Shown: piece after piece, positions 34,679-43,384 of the stretch | Position numbering within the stretch: the first letter of the stretch is position 1 | Layout of the letters: each line of letters begins with the position of its first letter | Origin: Microbispora bryophytorum | GTDB taxonomy: Bacteria > Actinomycetota > Actinomycetes > Streptosporangiales > Streptosporangiaceae | Direction of reading: 5' to 3' | Assembly: GCF_006874465.1 (NCBI RefSeq) | Contig: NZ_VIRL01000002.1 | Span: 390,092 to 454,091 of the forward strand | Length of the DNA: 64,000 nt | The notes under the pieces: model-generated | The model's input: only the letters and a program-made list of their open reading frames with translations | Databases searched by the model: none | Told to the model about the DNA's origin: nothing | Program-made: the position numbers and the translations under genes

Positions 34679-35299
34679 ATGGCCTGCGTGCCGGAGAATC
34701 CTGAGGAGGAGACGCGCCTGCCCCCGGGCCAGTACGTCCCACGCGGACGGCCTGTCGTCCACTACGGGCGGGTCCCGGCGTTCCGTCCTGGGACATGGCG
34801 TTTCCAGGTGTTCGGCGCGACGGCCTCGGGCCGGGTCCACGAGTTCTCGTGGGAGGAGTTCTCCGCGCTGCCCAGGACGACGGTCGTCGCGGACTTCCAC
34901 TGCGTCACCAAGTTCTCCCTCATGGGCAACGAGTGGGGTGGCGTGTCCCCGTCGGTGCTGCTCGACCGCGTCCCCCCGGCGCCGGGCGTGCGCCACGTCA
35001 TGGTCTGGGCCGAGTACGGCTACAGCGCGAACATGCGCATGTCCGACTTCGATCGCCCGGCCACGCTGTTCGCCACGCATCTCGGCGAGAACCCGCTGTC
35101 GCCCGAGGGCGGCCATCCCGTACGGATCGTGGTGCCGCACCTGTACGCCTGGAAGAGCGTGAAGTGGGTGCGTGCGGTCGAGTACCTGACCGAGGACCGG
35201 CGCGGCTTCTGGGAGGACCGCGGGTACCACAACGTGGCCGATCCCTGGAAGGAGCAGCGCTACTCATATCAGGAGGACCCGGGCGACGGCCCTCCCTGA
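34679..35299 (+). CDS. Sulfite-oxidase-like molybdopterin protein
   Basis: A 206-residue oxidoreductase of the sulfite oxidase Mo-domain family. The molybdenum ligand Cys is in ADFHCVTKFS, and the conserved VWAEYGYSAN (shortened), HPVRIVVP and YAWKSVKWVRAVEYL segments match. No Tat signal, unlike MsrP, so it is probably cytoplasmic. The electron acceptor is unknown. GTG 34688 (after AGGA) is an alternative start. It is divergent from the aroF leader. Confidence 0.85.
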   Translation: MACVPENPEEETRLPPGQYVPRGRPVVHYGRVPAFRPGTWRFQVFGATASGRVHEFSWEEFSALPRTTVVADFHCVTKFSLMGNEWGGVSPSVLLDRVPPAPGVRHVMVWAEYGYSANMRMSDFDRPATLFATHLGENPLSPEGGHPVRIVVPHLYAWKSVKWVRAVEYLTEDRRGFWEDRGYHNVADPWKEQRYSYQEDPGDGPP

Positions 35300-35326
35300 G
35301 GCCGCCGAGCGGCTACGGTGTCCGGC

Positions 35327-36466
35327 GTGTCTTCAGCCGTCTGGGTCACGCTGTGCGCGCTCTGCGGGGTCTGCGGCGGCGCACTGGGTCGCGCCCTCGC
35401 CTGCCGCGGGCCGGCCCCCGGCGAACCGCCGGGAGAGTCGACGTTCCTCGCCCTGCGTGTCGCCGGGCTGGCGGCACGCTCGCTGCGCGCGGGGCTCACC
35501 GGCGGCTCCGCCCGCCGCGCCGCCCGGCACCTGCGGACGTTGCTCGGCACCGCCGGCCTGGTGGTCGCCACGAGCGACCGTGTCCTGGCCAGGGACGGCA
35601 CAGGTGTGCCGGCGGACGAGGTGGTCCTCGCCGAGGTGCGCGCGGCCATGGAGTGCGGCAGGCCACGCCGCGCCCGCGCCGCGGGCGGTGACCGGTACGG
35701 GGTGGTCGTCCCCCTGACGGTGGAGGGGCGGGCGGTCGGCGCGCTCGCGGCGTACGACGCGCAGATCGGCGTCGCCCTGACGCGCACGGCGGCCGAGGTG
35801 GGCCGCTGGATGTCCGGCCAGCTCGAACTCGCCGAGCTCGACGCCTCCCGCAGGCGGACCCTGGAGGCGGAGGCGCGGGCGCTGCGGGCACAGATCTCGC
35901 CCCACTTCGTGTACAACTCGCTCACCACGATCGCCTCGTTCGTCCGGACCGATCCCGAGCGCGCCCGCGAGCTGCTGCTCGACTTCGCCGACTTCATCCG
36001 GTACGCGCTGCGCCGGGCGGCCGACTTCACCTCGCTCGCCGACGAGCTGAGCTGCGTCGACCGCTACCTGCTGCTGGAGCAGGCGAGGTTCGGCGACCGG
36101 CTGCGCTTCACCGTCCAGGTCGCGCCCGAGGTGCTGCGGGTCGACGTGCCCTTCCTGTGCCTGCAACCCCTCGTCGAGAACGCCATCAAGCACGGCATGC
36201 CGGGGGAGGTCCGGGTCGTGATCAGGGACGCCGGGCCGGAGGCGCACATCTGGGTCGAGGACGACGGCGTCGGCATGGACCCCGAGCATCTGCGGGCCGC
36301 GCTCGCCGAGGAGAGCAGCGGGATCGGGCTGAGCAACGTGGATCTGCGCATGCGCCACCTCTACGGCCCGGACTACGGGCTCATGGTCGAGACGGCGCCG
36401 GGCAAGGGGACCCGCATCCGGCTGCGCATCCCCAAGAGCCGCCCCCGGGCCGTCCCGGCTCATTAG
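35327..36466 (+). CDS. LytS-like sensor histidine kinase
   Basis: A kinase with one N-terminal hydrophobic segment (VWVTLCALCGVCGGALG), a GAF-like region near residues 80-150 (RYGVVVPLTVEGRAVG), and the LytS-type phosphoacceptor region RAQISPHFVYNSLTTIASF (His in the PHF motif). The HATPase end has LVENAIKHG and DDGVGMDP. Its natural partner, the LytTR regulator at 38086, is separated by the opposite-strand HAMP kinase at 36504. GTG 35318 is an alternative start. Confidence 0.86.
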   Translation: MSSAVWVTLCALCGVCGGALGRALACRGPAPGEPPGESTFLALRVAGLAARSLRAGLTGGSARRAARHLRTLLGTAGLVVATSDRVLARDGTGVPADEVVLAEVRAAMECGRPRRARAAGGDRYGVVVPLTVEGRAVGALAAYDAQIGVALTRTAAEVGRWMSGQLELAELDASRRRTLEAEARALRAQISPHFVYNSLTTIASFVRTDPERARELLLDFADFIRYALRRAADFTSLADELSCVDRYLLLEQARFGDRLRFTVQVAPEVLRVDVPFLCLQPLVENAIKHGMPGEVRVVIRDAGPEAHIWVEDDGVGMDPEHLRAALAEESSGIGLSNVDLRMRHLYGPDYGLMVETAPGKGTRIRLRIPKSRPRAVPAH

Positions 36467-36503
36467 CGGATCACCGCGCCCACGAGACGGCCGGGCCGGG
36501 CGC

Positions 36504-37871
36504 TTAGTTGGTCAGGAGCGGGAGCCGGAGGACGAACCGGGCACCGCGTGGGGAGTCCTCGACGCACAGGCTCCCCTGGTGCGCCACCGCGATCGCCCGG
36601 CACAGGGCCAGGCCGAGGCCGCTGCCGGTGGGATCGAGGCGCCGCCCCGCCTCCAGACGGGTGAAGGGTTCGAAGATGCGCTCCCTGTCCACCTCGTCGA
36701 CGCCGTCGCCGTCGTCCAGCACGACCACCAGCGCCTGGGCTCCGGCGCGCTCGGCGCTCACGTCCACCTGACCGTTGGCGTGGCGCTGCGCGTTCACCAG
36801 CAGGTTCGTCACGATGCTGGCCAGTTGCACGCGGTTGCCGAGGACCCGGACGTCCGGCTCGGTCCTGGCGCGCACCGGCACGTCCGTGGTGCGCGCCGCG
36901 GCCTCTGCGCGCACGAGCTCCCCGAGGTCGACGGGCTCGGACGAGCACGGCGTGTTGCGGAGCCGGGCGAAGGCGAGCAGCTCGTCGATGATCAGCTGCA
37001 TGCGGTCGGCGGCGGGCAGCGCCCTGGCGATCGCCTCCCGCGCGTCGATCTCCGGGTAGAGCAGCGCCTCCTCCAGCCTGGTGCGCAGGCCGGTGAGCGG
37101 GGACTTGAGCTCGTGGGACACGATGGCGGCGAACTCCCGCTGCCGTCTGACCGCGCACTCCAGCCGGCTGAGCGTCTGGTTCGCGGCGCGGGCGAGCTGG
37201 GCGACCTCGTCCCGGCCGGGCGGCTGCGGCACCCGCAGGGACAGGTCGTTGGCGGTGATCTCGGACACCCGCTGCCGGATCGCGTTGATGGGGAGCAGGA
37301 CGCGGCCCGTCGACCGCCAGGTCGTCAACGTCCACAGGACCGCCAGCAGCGCCGCGGCGGCGCCGACGAGGAGCTCCAGCCGCTGCCCGCGCAGGGTGGG
37401 CGGCTGGTCCGTGCCGGCGTAGACGAAGTGGGGCTCGCCCTGCCAGAGCTCCCAGGACCGCAACGGCGAGACCCGGCTGGCGGTGAGCATGACGCACTGA
37501 TCGTTCTCGGGGCACTCGGTCACGTCCCGGAAGCGCTCTTCCTCTGTCGGCCTGACCGTGCTCAGCGGCCGATCGCCGGCCATGGGCCCGGCCTTCACCA
37601 CTCGGCCCCGCGAGTCGACGAGCTGGACGAGCGGGACCCGCGCCGTCGGCGTCGGCGGCGGAACCTCTCCACGTTCCATCAGGCCCATCCACTCGGTGGC
37701 GACGTGACGCGTCTCCTTGAAGATCTCGCTCTCGATCCGGTGCCGCAGCAGCAGGCACAGGCCGGCCGCGATCACGGCGGCGACGAGCACGGACACCGCC
37801 GCCACGGCCAGCGTCACGCGCGCCTGGATGGAGTGGGAGAAGGGAAGGAACATGGCCGGTCTGATGCTCAT
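36504..37871 (-). CDS. HAMP-type sensor histidine kinase, no adjacent OmpR-type partner
   Basis: A 455-residue kinase: TM1 (RVTLAVAAVSVLVAAVIAAG), an extracytoplasmic region with a Cys pair (ECPENDQC), TM2 (LLVGAAAALLAVLWTLTTW) and HAMP, then the H-box FAAIVSHELKSPLTGLR and HATPase motifs (NLLVNAQRHANG, GSGLGLAL). ATG 37871 has GAGGAA five bases upstream. There is no OmpR-type regulator beside it. It sits inverted between a LytS kinase and a LytTR regulator, which suggests insertion. Confidence 0.87.
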   Translation of the reverse strand: MSIRPAMFLPFSHSIQARVTLAVAAVSVLVAAVIAAGLCLLLRHRIESEIFKETRHVATEWMGLMERGEVPPPTPTARVPLVQLVDSRGRVVKAGPMAGDRPLSTVRPTEEERFRDVTECPENDQCVMLTASRVSPLRSWELWQGEPHFVYAGTDQPPTLRGQRLELLVGAAAALLAVLWTLTTWRSTGRVLLPINAIRQRVSEITANDLSLRVPQPPGRDEVAQLARAANQTLSRLECAVRRQREFAAIVSHELKSPLTGLRTRLEEALLYPEIDAREAIARALPAADRMQLIIDELLAFARLRNTPCSSEPVDLGELVRAEAAARTTDVPVRARTEPDVRVLGNRVQLASIVTNLLVNAQRHANGQVDVSAERAGAQALVVVLDDGDGVDEVDRERIFEPFTRLEAGRRLDPTGSGLGLALCRAIAVAHQGSLCVEDSPRGARFVLRLPLLTN

Positions 37872-38085
37872 CAAAGTTCCTCGGTCGGCCTGGTCTCCTT
37901 GTCAACCGTAAGTAGTCGTAGCGGATGAAATGCCATTTAGGCGGCTATGGACGAATAGGTCTACCCAGACTTGGCCCGAAGCTTGCCTCGGCGCTTACCG
38001 CATGGTGGCGGAGAGTATCGGGAATGTTACCTACCGCTCGGTTACCCCTTGCGCGGAAGGCAGGACACCCGGCACGGTGGACGCC

Positions 38086-38814
38086 ATGCTGCGTGTGCTC
38101 GCGGTGGACGACGAGGTCCCCGCCCTGTCCGAGCTCGCCTTCCTGCTCCGGCAGGACGCCCGGGTGGAGCACGTGAGCACGGCGACCGACGGCGGCGCCG
38201 CGCTGCACGACATGGTCCAGATGATCGCCGACGGGGAGCGCCTCGACGGCGTCTTCCTGGACGTGCGCATGCCGGGCCTCGACGGCCTCGACCTGGCCCG
38301 GCTCATCGGCGGTTTCCCCGCGCCTCCCCGCCTGGTCTTCGTCAGCGCCCACGACTGCGCCGTCCAGGCGTTCGAGCTGGAGGCCGTCGACTACCTGCTC
38401 AAGCCCGTACGCCCGGAACGCCTGGCGGAGGCCGTACGCCGGCTCTCGGCCGCCGTCGCGCCTCCGGGCACAGAGGAGGACCTGGAGATGATCCCGGTCG
38501 AGCTCGGGGGCCGCACGAAGTTCGTGGCCCGGCAGGACGTGTGCTACGCCGAAGCCCACGGCGACTACGTACGCCTGCACACGGGCGACGCCATCTACCT
38601 CGTGCGGATGTCCCTCGCGGCGCTGGAACGCCGCTGGGCGGGCGCCGGGTTCGTCCGGGCCCACCGCAGCACCCTCGTCAACGCCCGGCACGTGAGCGAG
38701 CTGCGCTTCGACGCCGGGCGGGTGGTCCTGCAGGTGGGAGGCGAGACGCTGCCGGTGAGCAGGCGGCACACCCGGCAGGTGCGCGAGCAGCTCGTCCGCC
38801 AGTTCCGCCCCTGA
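38086..38814 (+). CDS. LytTR response regulator
   Basis: A 242-residue regulator with an N-terminal receiver (VLAVDDEVPALSELAFLL, phospho-Asp in FLDVRMPGLDGLDL, Lys in YLLKPVRP) and a C-terminal LytTR DNA-binding domain (DVCYAEAHGDYVRLHTGD, FVRAHRSTLVN). It is the expected partner of the LytS kinase at 35327. ATG 38086 starts the first receiver strand. Upstream (37872-38085) is a divergent promoter region with no clear motif. Confidence 0.88.
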   Translation: MLRVLAVDDEVPALSELAFLLRQDARVEHVSTATDGGAALHDMVQMIADGERLDGVFLDVRMPGLDGLDLARLIGGFPAPPRLVFVSAHDCAVQAFELEAVDYLLKPVRPERLAEAVRRLSAAVAPPGTEEDLEMIPVELGGRTKFVARQDVCYAEAHGDYVRLHTGDAIYLVRMSLAALERRWAGAGFVRAHRSTLVNARHVSELRFDAGRVVLQVGGETLPVSRRHTRQVREQLVRQFRP

Positions 38815-38870
38815 GCCTCCACGCGTTCACTTCGCACGTACGGCGCCTCAGTGGCGAGCCGGGGACACGG

Positions 38871-39260
38871 CCATGCCGCTCTCGAAGGCACGGGTCACCG
38901 TGCCTGCGGGTCGCCGGGGGGAGCGTGTGCGCGCTTCTCGGTCCGAACGGCGCGGGCAAGACCACTGCCGTCCACGTGCTGACCACGCCGGCGCGGCCGT
39001 CCTCCGGCCGCGCGGTCGTGGCCGGGGCCGACACCTTCGTGTCCCCGGCGCTCCTGCCGGGCTGGCTCGGGACGATCGCGGAGTGGAACCCGCTGTCGGC
39101 GACGGTCGCCTCGTGCCGGATGCTGTTCGGCAACCCCGGATGGCGGGGCGATTCCTGGGCCGCCGAGCACGCCCTCGCGCTGGCGATCGGCTGGCCGCTG
39201 CTGATCACGCTCGTCTTCCTGCCGCTGTCGGCCCGCCGCTACCGCCGCCTCGGTGGCTGA
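38871..39260 (+). pseudogene. Fused remnant of an ABC drug transporter (DrrA-DrrB type)
   Basis: The frame starting around 38930 encodes SVCALLGPNGAGKTTAVHVL (a complete Walker A) and SSGRAVVAGAD, as in the N-terminus of DrrA ATPases, but then passes directly into VSPALLPGWLGTIAEWNPL and later RRLGG, the C-terminal end of an ABC-2 permease. The rest of both proteins is missing. Upstream, LSKARVTVPAG of the same ATPase lies one frame away, shifted by an apparent 8-base insertion (TCGCCGGG). Not functional as an ATPase: Walker B, signature and most of the permease are absent. Confidence 0.82.
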
Positions 39261-39726
39261 GCCGTGCACACGTCGCCGGGGCGTACGGCTGGGCCGGGGC
39301 GGCTTCGCGCGCCCCGATCTACCGCTCGTCGTCTCCTGGAGCCCGCTCGTCGTGCGGGAGCGGGCCGCATGGCGCTAACTAGAGACCACTCGTCCGAACG
39401 GCCATCCACCCGCCCGATTACACCTCGTAGTCTTTCGCACGTCGCAAGACACGCGGGGTAATCACAAAGTGAGCAGGTTGTCACCGAGTGGCTACTAAGC
39501 GGGGCCCTACTCGGGGGGGAAGGGCCCCGCCTACGCGTATCGGGGGGTGCGCGGCGATCCGGCCATACGGGGGCGCCGGATCGCCGCGAACGCCCCATCC
39601 TCGCTTTCCCCGCGAGGGCCGCCACTCCTGAACGCGGCCGGCAGACCCGCCGCGGCGGGCGGTGACCGGCGGCCCCGGGCACGCACGCGCAGGGCACGCG
39701 CAGGGCACGCGCAGGGCACGCGCAGG
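39261..39726. other. Gene-free gap with hairpin and 11-bp tandem repeats
   Basis: No gene recognised in 466 bases. A perfect 10-bp stem (GCGGGGCCCT, arms 39499-39508 and 39521-39530) may be a terminator of the former ABC gene or of nfo. GGGCACGCGCA is repeated in tandem at 39692-39702, 39703-39713 and 39714-39724, with a partial copy before, directly beyond the nfo stop. Segments at 39370-39480 are AT-richer and may hold a relict promoter. Confidence 0.5.
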
Positions 39727-40566
39727 TCAGGCGCCGCGCAGCTTCTTGAGCAGCTCGATGTCCTCGCGGTGCTTCTCCACCTTGCCGGGCGTCTCGATGC
39801 AGAGGGGCACCCCGGCGGCCGTGGGGTGACGCATCAGCTCGCCGAACGCCTGGGCGCCGATGTGCCCGGCCCCGATGTTCTCGTGCCGGTCCCGCTTCGA
39901 GCCGCAGAGGTCCTTCGAGTCGTTGGCGTGGATCAGCTTGAGCCGGCCCGGAGCGACGTCGTTCAGCGCGTCCATCGTCTCCTTCACCCCGCCCGGCGCG
40001 GCCAGGTCGTGCCCCGCCGCGAAGGCATGGCAGGTGTCGAGGCACACGCCCACCTTGGGGTGGTGGCCGAGGGCCTCCAGATAGGGACCGAGGTCCTGCA
40101 CGGTCGCGCAGAGCATCTGGCCCTGGCCCGCCATCGGTTCGAGCAGCAGGTCCGGGCCGTCGTCGGGAAGCTCGTCCAGCACCGGCAGCAGGTGCTCGTG
40201 GATCTGGCGCATCGCGGCCTCGCGCGACTGGCTCACGGCCGAGCCGGTGTGGACGACCACGCCGAGCGCGCCGGTCTCGGCGCCCCTGCGCAGGGTGTGG
40301 CGGACCACCGCGATCGAGTTCTCCAGGGTCTCCGGCGTCGGCGACCCGAAGTTCACGAGATAGGCGGCGTGCAGGAAGACCGGCACGCCCGACTCGCGGA
40401 GCTTGGCGTCCTCGGCGGGGTTCCCCTCGCTGAGCGCCCAGCCCCGCGGGTTGGTGACGAAGACCTGGATCATCTCCGCGCCGATGTCGGCCGCGTACTT
40501 CAGCCCGCCCTTGGCGAGGCCGCCGGCGACGAAGACGTGCCCGCCGATGAGAGTGGAAGGAGTCAT
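39727..40566 (-). CDS. nfo: Deoxyribonuclease IV (apurinic endonuclease)
   Basis: AP endonuclease for base-excision repair, cutting 5' of abasic sites with three zinc ions. The metal ligands are visible in CLDTCHAFAAGHD, LIHANDSK and DRHENIGAGHIG, with Glu in LLEPMAGQG and CIETPG. Length 279 is standard. The ATG start is divergent from the purine operon (start 40829). No paralogue in the window. Confidence 0.94.
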   Translation of the reverse strand: MTPSTLIGGHVFVAGGLAKGGLKYAADIGAEMIQVFVTNPRGWALSEGNPAEDAKLRESGVPVFLHAAYLVNFGSPTPETLENSIAVVRHTLRRGAETGALGVVVHTGSAVSQSREAAMRQIHEHLLPVLDELPDDGPDLLLEPMAGQGQMLCATVQDLGPYLEALGHHPKVGVCLDTCHAFAAGHDLAAPGGVKETMDALNDVAPGRLKLIHANDSKDLCGSKRDRHENIGAGHIGAQAFGELMRHPTAAGVPLCIETPGKVEKHREDIELLKKLRGA

Positions 40567-40716
40567 GATGCCCCCAGAGTATTGGCACAGGACATTGGCG
40601 CAGGCTGGTGCCGCCCCGTTCTGCCGCAGCTCCCTTCGCCGCAGCCCTCTTCGCCACGGCGCCTTCTGCCGCGGCCCCGTGTGGCCTCTTCCGCCACGGC
40701 CTCTTGCACCACAGTC

Positions 40717-40751
40717 CCTTTGTCACAGTCCCTTTGTCACAACGTACAAAG
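40717..40751. promoter_or_regulatory. Candidate operator before the urate operon
   Basis: CTTTGT-N8-ACAAAG is an inverted repeat at 40732-40751, and CTTTGTCACAGTC is duplicated just upstream (CTTTGT at 40717 and 40732, 15 bases apart). It lies about 80 bases before uraD and 165 bases from the divergent nfo. No matching regulator is in the window. The TTTGTC core also occurs in block 1 of the element at 43968, so one regulator for both is conceivable. Confidence 0.45.
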
Positions 40752-40828
40752 AGACCGTCGGAGCGGGGCGTCCGGTTCGGACTTCGCGCCGCTGGAATCG
40801 CGCCGGGCCCGGCGGTTGACTGACGGGC

Positions 40829-41302
40829 ATGCGCGAACTCGGCCCGGAGGACCTGCGGTCCTGCTGCGCCTCCGCCAGATGGCTGGAGGCGGTCGCCGCG
40901 CGCGGGCCGTTCCGCGATCTCGACGGGCTCCGCCGCGCGAGCGAGACGGCTGTCGCGGCGCTGACCTGGGACGACGTGCTGGAGGCGCTGGCGGCGCACC
41001 CGAGGATCGGCGAGCGGCCCGACGGCGCGGGACGCGAGGCCGCGTGGTCGCGGTCCGAGCAGTCCGGGACCGCGGACGCCGGCCGGGAGACGCTCGGCGC
41101 GCTGCGCGAGGGCAACGCCGCCTACGAGAGCCGGTTCGGTCACGTCTACCTGGTCTGCGCGACGGGCCGGGAGGCCGGCGAGCTGCTGGCGCTGCTGCGC
41201 GACCGGCTCGGCAACGACGAGGAGACCGAGCGCGAGGTCGTCAGGGACGAACTGTCGAAGATCGTCGCGGTACGGCTGGGCAAGCTCTGGGAGGGCCGGT
41301 GA
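40829..41302 (+). CDS. uraD: OHCU decarboxylase
   Basis: Converts 2-oxo-4-hydroxy-4-carboxy-5-ureidoimidazoline to S-allantoin, the last step of urate oxidation. HPRIGERP and the downstream SEQSG motif (His67 and neighbouring acidic residues by homology) mark the family. 157 residues. It overlaps the HIU hydrolase gene by GTGA and starts the purine operon. Confidence 0.9.
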   Translation: MRELGPEDLRSCCASARWLEAVAARGPFRDLDGLRRASETAVAALTWDDVLEALAAHPRIGERPDGAGREAAWSRSEQSGTADAGRETLGALREGNAAYESRFGHVYLVCATGREAGELLALLRDRLGNDEETEREVVRDELSKIVAVRLGKLWEGR

Positions 41303-41646
41303 GCCTCTCGACGCACGTGCTCGACACCGCCGCCGGGCACCCGGCCAAGGACCTGTTCGTACGGCTGTCGCGGCGCGCCGCGCACGGGTTCGTGCCGGTC
41401 GCCGACGGCCGCACCGACGGCGACGGTCGCATCCGGGAGTGGACGCCGCTGGGCCGGGAGTGGAACCCGGCCGAGGATCCGCGCCCGGGGACCTACCGGC
41501 TCGTGTTCGACACCGGCGCCTACCTGGGGGACGAGGCGTTCTTCCCCGAGGTGAGCGTCGTGTTCGTCATCCGGGAGGCCGGCGAGCACCACCACGTGCC
41601 GCTGCTGCTGAGCCCGTTCGCCTACTCGACCTACCGGGGGAGCTGA
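41299..41646 (+). CDS. uraH: 5-hydroxyisourate hydrolase
   Basis: Transthyretin-like enzyme that hydrolyses 5-hydroxyisourate to OHCU. STHVLDTAAGHPAKDL at the N-terminus (His and Arg/Lys catalytic groups) and the C-terminal tetrapeptide YRGS are signatures. 115 residues, GTG start overlapping the uraD stop. Product passes to UraD, substrate comes from uricase encoded next. Confidence 0.93.
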   Translation: MSLSTHVLDTAAGHPAKDLFVRLSRRAAHGFVPVADGRTDGDGRIREWTPLGREWNPAEDPRPGTYRLVFDTGAYLGDEAFFPEVSVVFVIREAGEHHHVPLLLSPFAYSTYRGS

Positions 41647-41647
41647 C

Positions 41648-42508
41648 GTGGCCGTTCTGGGGCCGAACAGGTACGGCAAGGCCGAGACGAGGGTCGTGCG
41701 GGTGACCCGGCACGGCGACGCCCACCGGATCAAGGACCTCACGGTCAGCACGTCGCTGTCGGGCGACATGGCCGAGGTGCACCTGAGCGGGGACAATTCC
41801 GCCGTCCTGCCCACCGACACGCAGAAGAACACGGTCTTCGCGTTCGCCAAGAAGCACGGCGTCGGGGCGATCGAGGACTTCGCGCTGCTGCTGGCGCGCC
41901 ATTTCGCGGACTCCCGGCCCGCGATCCACCACGCGAGGGTCGCCGTCGATGAACACGCCTGGGAGCGCAACGGCGCGTTCGGGCACTCGTTCGTCCGCTC
42001 GGGCCGGGAGGTGCGCACCTGCGTGGCCCACCACGACGGGACGCGGTCGTGGGTGGTGTCCGGGCTGCGCGACCTCGTCGTGCTCAACACGACCAACTCC
42101 GAGTTCTGGGGCTTCGCCAAGGACGAGTACACGACGCTGCCGGAGACCCGCGACCGCGTCCTCGCCACCGCTGTGGACGCGGCGTGGCGGCACGCGGAGG
42201 CCCCCCAGGACTGGGACAAGACCTACGAGAACGCGCGGGGCGCCCTGCTCGCCGCCTTCGCCGACACCTACAGCCTGTCCCTGCAGCAGACCCTGTACGC
42301 CATGGGCACGCGGGTGCTGGCCGAGTGCCCGGGGGTCTGCGAGGTGCGGCTGTCGCTGCCGAACAAGCACCACTTCCTGGTGGACCTCGCGCCCTTCGGG
42401 CTGGACAACGACGGTGAGGTCTTCTTCGCCGCCGACCGGCCGTACGGGCTGATCGAGGGCACGGTGCTGCGTGAGGACGCGCCCGCCGCCGGCCCGGCCT
42501 GGGAGTAG
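41648..42508 (+). CDS. uox: Urate oxidase (uricase)
   Basis: Cofactor-free oxidation of urate to 5-hydroxyisourate. Conserved motifs are RYGKAETRVVRV, SGDNSAVLPTDTQKNTVFA (catalytic Thr and Lys region), NTTNSEFWGF and LPNKHHFLVDL (conserved His). 286 residues, a normal length. GTG start 41648, 1 base after the uraH stop. It has no peroxisomal-type C-terminal signal, as expected for bacteria. The three urate genes form a tight operon. Confidence 0.94.
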   Translation: MAVLGPNRYGKAETRVVRVTRHGDAHRIKDLTVSTSLSGDMAEVHLSGDNSAVLPTDTQKNTVFAFAKKHGVGAIEDFALLLARHFADSRPAIHHARVAVDEHAWERNGAFGHSFVRSGREVRTCVAHHDGTRSWVVSGLRDLVVLNTTNSEFWGFAKDEYTTLPETRDRVLATAVDAAWRHAEAPQDWDKTYENARGALLAAFADTYSLSLQQTLYAMGTRVLAECPGVCEVRLSLPNKHHFLVDLAPFGLDNDGEVFFAADRPYGLIEGTVLREDAPAAGPAWE

Positions 42509-42511
42509 CCG

Positions 42512-43384
42512 ATGGACTTCCTGCGACCGCTGACCTGGGCGGAGGCCCTGGCACTGAAGGCCGAGCGGCCCGAGGCCACACCGATCCAGGGCGGCACCGA
42601 CGTCATGGTGGAGATCAACCTCGACAAAGGCCGCCCGGCCGCACTGCTCGACCTCACGCCGGTCCGCGACCTGCGGGACTGGTCGCGGGAGGGCGGTGAG
42701 ATCCGCGTGGGCGCGGGCGTGACCTACTCCCGGCTGATCGCCGAGCTCGGGGCCGATCTGCCTGGCCTGGCCCAGGCGTCCCGCACGGTCGGGTCGCCGC
42801 AGATCCGCAACCGGGGCACGGTCGCGGGCAACCTCGGCGCGGCCTCGCCCGCGGGCGACAGCCACCCGCCGCTGCTGGCCTGCGGCGCGGTCGTGGAGGC
42901 CGAGTCGGTGCGCGGCACCCGGCTGATCCCGATCGGGGAGTTCTACACCGGCGTGAAGCGCAACGCGCTCGCCCCCGACGAGCTGATCCGCGCCGTGCGC
43001 GTCCCGGCCGCCACCGGCCCGCAGTACTTCTCCAAGATCGGCACCAGGAACGCCATGGTGATCGCGGTGTGCTCGTTCGCGGTCGCGCTGGACCCGTCCG
43101 TGCGGCGGGTGGGCACCGGCATCGGCTCGGCCGCGCCGACCCCGCGCCACGCCCCGAGGGCCGAGGACTTCGCGGCAGGGGAACTCGACTGGGACGGCCG
43201 CGGCCCGCTGGATTCCGGCGTGGCGCGCCGCTTCGGCGAACTCGTGGCCGCCTCCGCCGCGCCGATCGACGACGTGCGGGGCCGCGCCGCCTACCGCACG
43301 CACGCGCTGGCCGTGATGGCGTGCCGCGCGCTCGGCTGGGCATGGGACGACGTCAGAGCTGGTGACCGCAGGGGGAGCGCATGA
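42512..43384 (+). CDS. Xanthine dehydrogenase FAD subunit
   Basis: FAD-binding subunit (CoxM/PCMH type), 290 residues: FLRPLTWAEALALKAERP, TPIQGGTDVMVEI (FAD loop), VGSPQIRNRGTVAGNLG (shortened TVAGNLGAASPAGD) with the GNL motif. It hands electrons from the iron-sulfur subunit to NAD. It follows uricase by 3 bases and overlaps the small subunit by four bases. The molybdopterin large subunit is not encoded in the window. Confidence 0.9.
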   Translation: MDFLRPLTWAEALALKAERPEATPIQGGTDVMVEINLDKGRPAALLDLTPVRDLRDWSREGGEIRVGAGVTYSRLIAELGADLPGLAQASRTVGSPQIRNRGTVAGNLGAASPAGDSHPPLLACGAVVEAESVRGTRLIPIGEFYTGVKRNALAPDELIRAVRVPAATGPQYFSKIGTRNAMVIAVCSFAVALDPSVRRVGTGIGSAAPTPRHAPRAEDFAAGELDWDGRGPLDSGVARRFGELVAASAAPIDDVRGRAAYRTHALAVMACRALGWAWDDVRAGDRRGSA

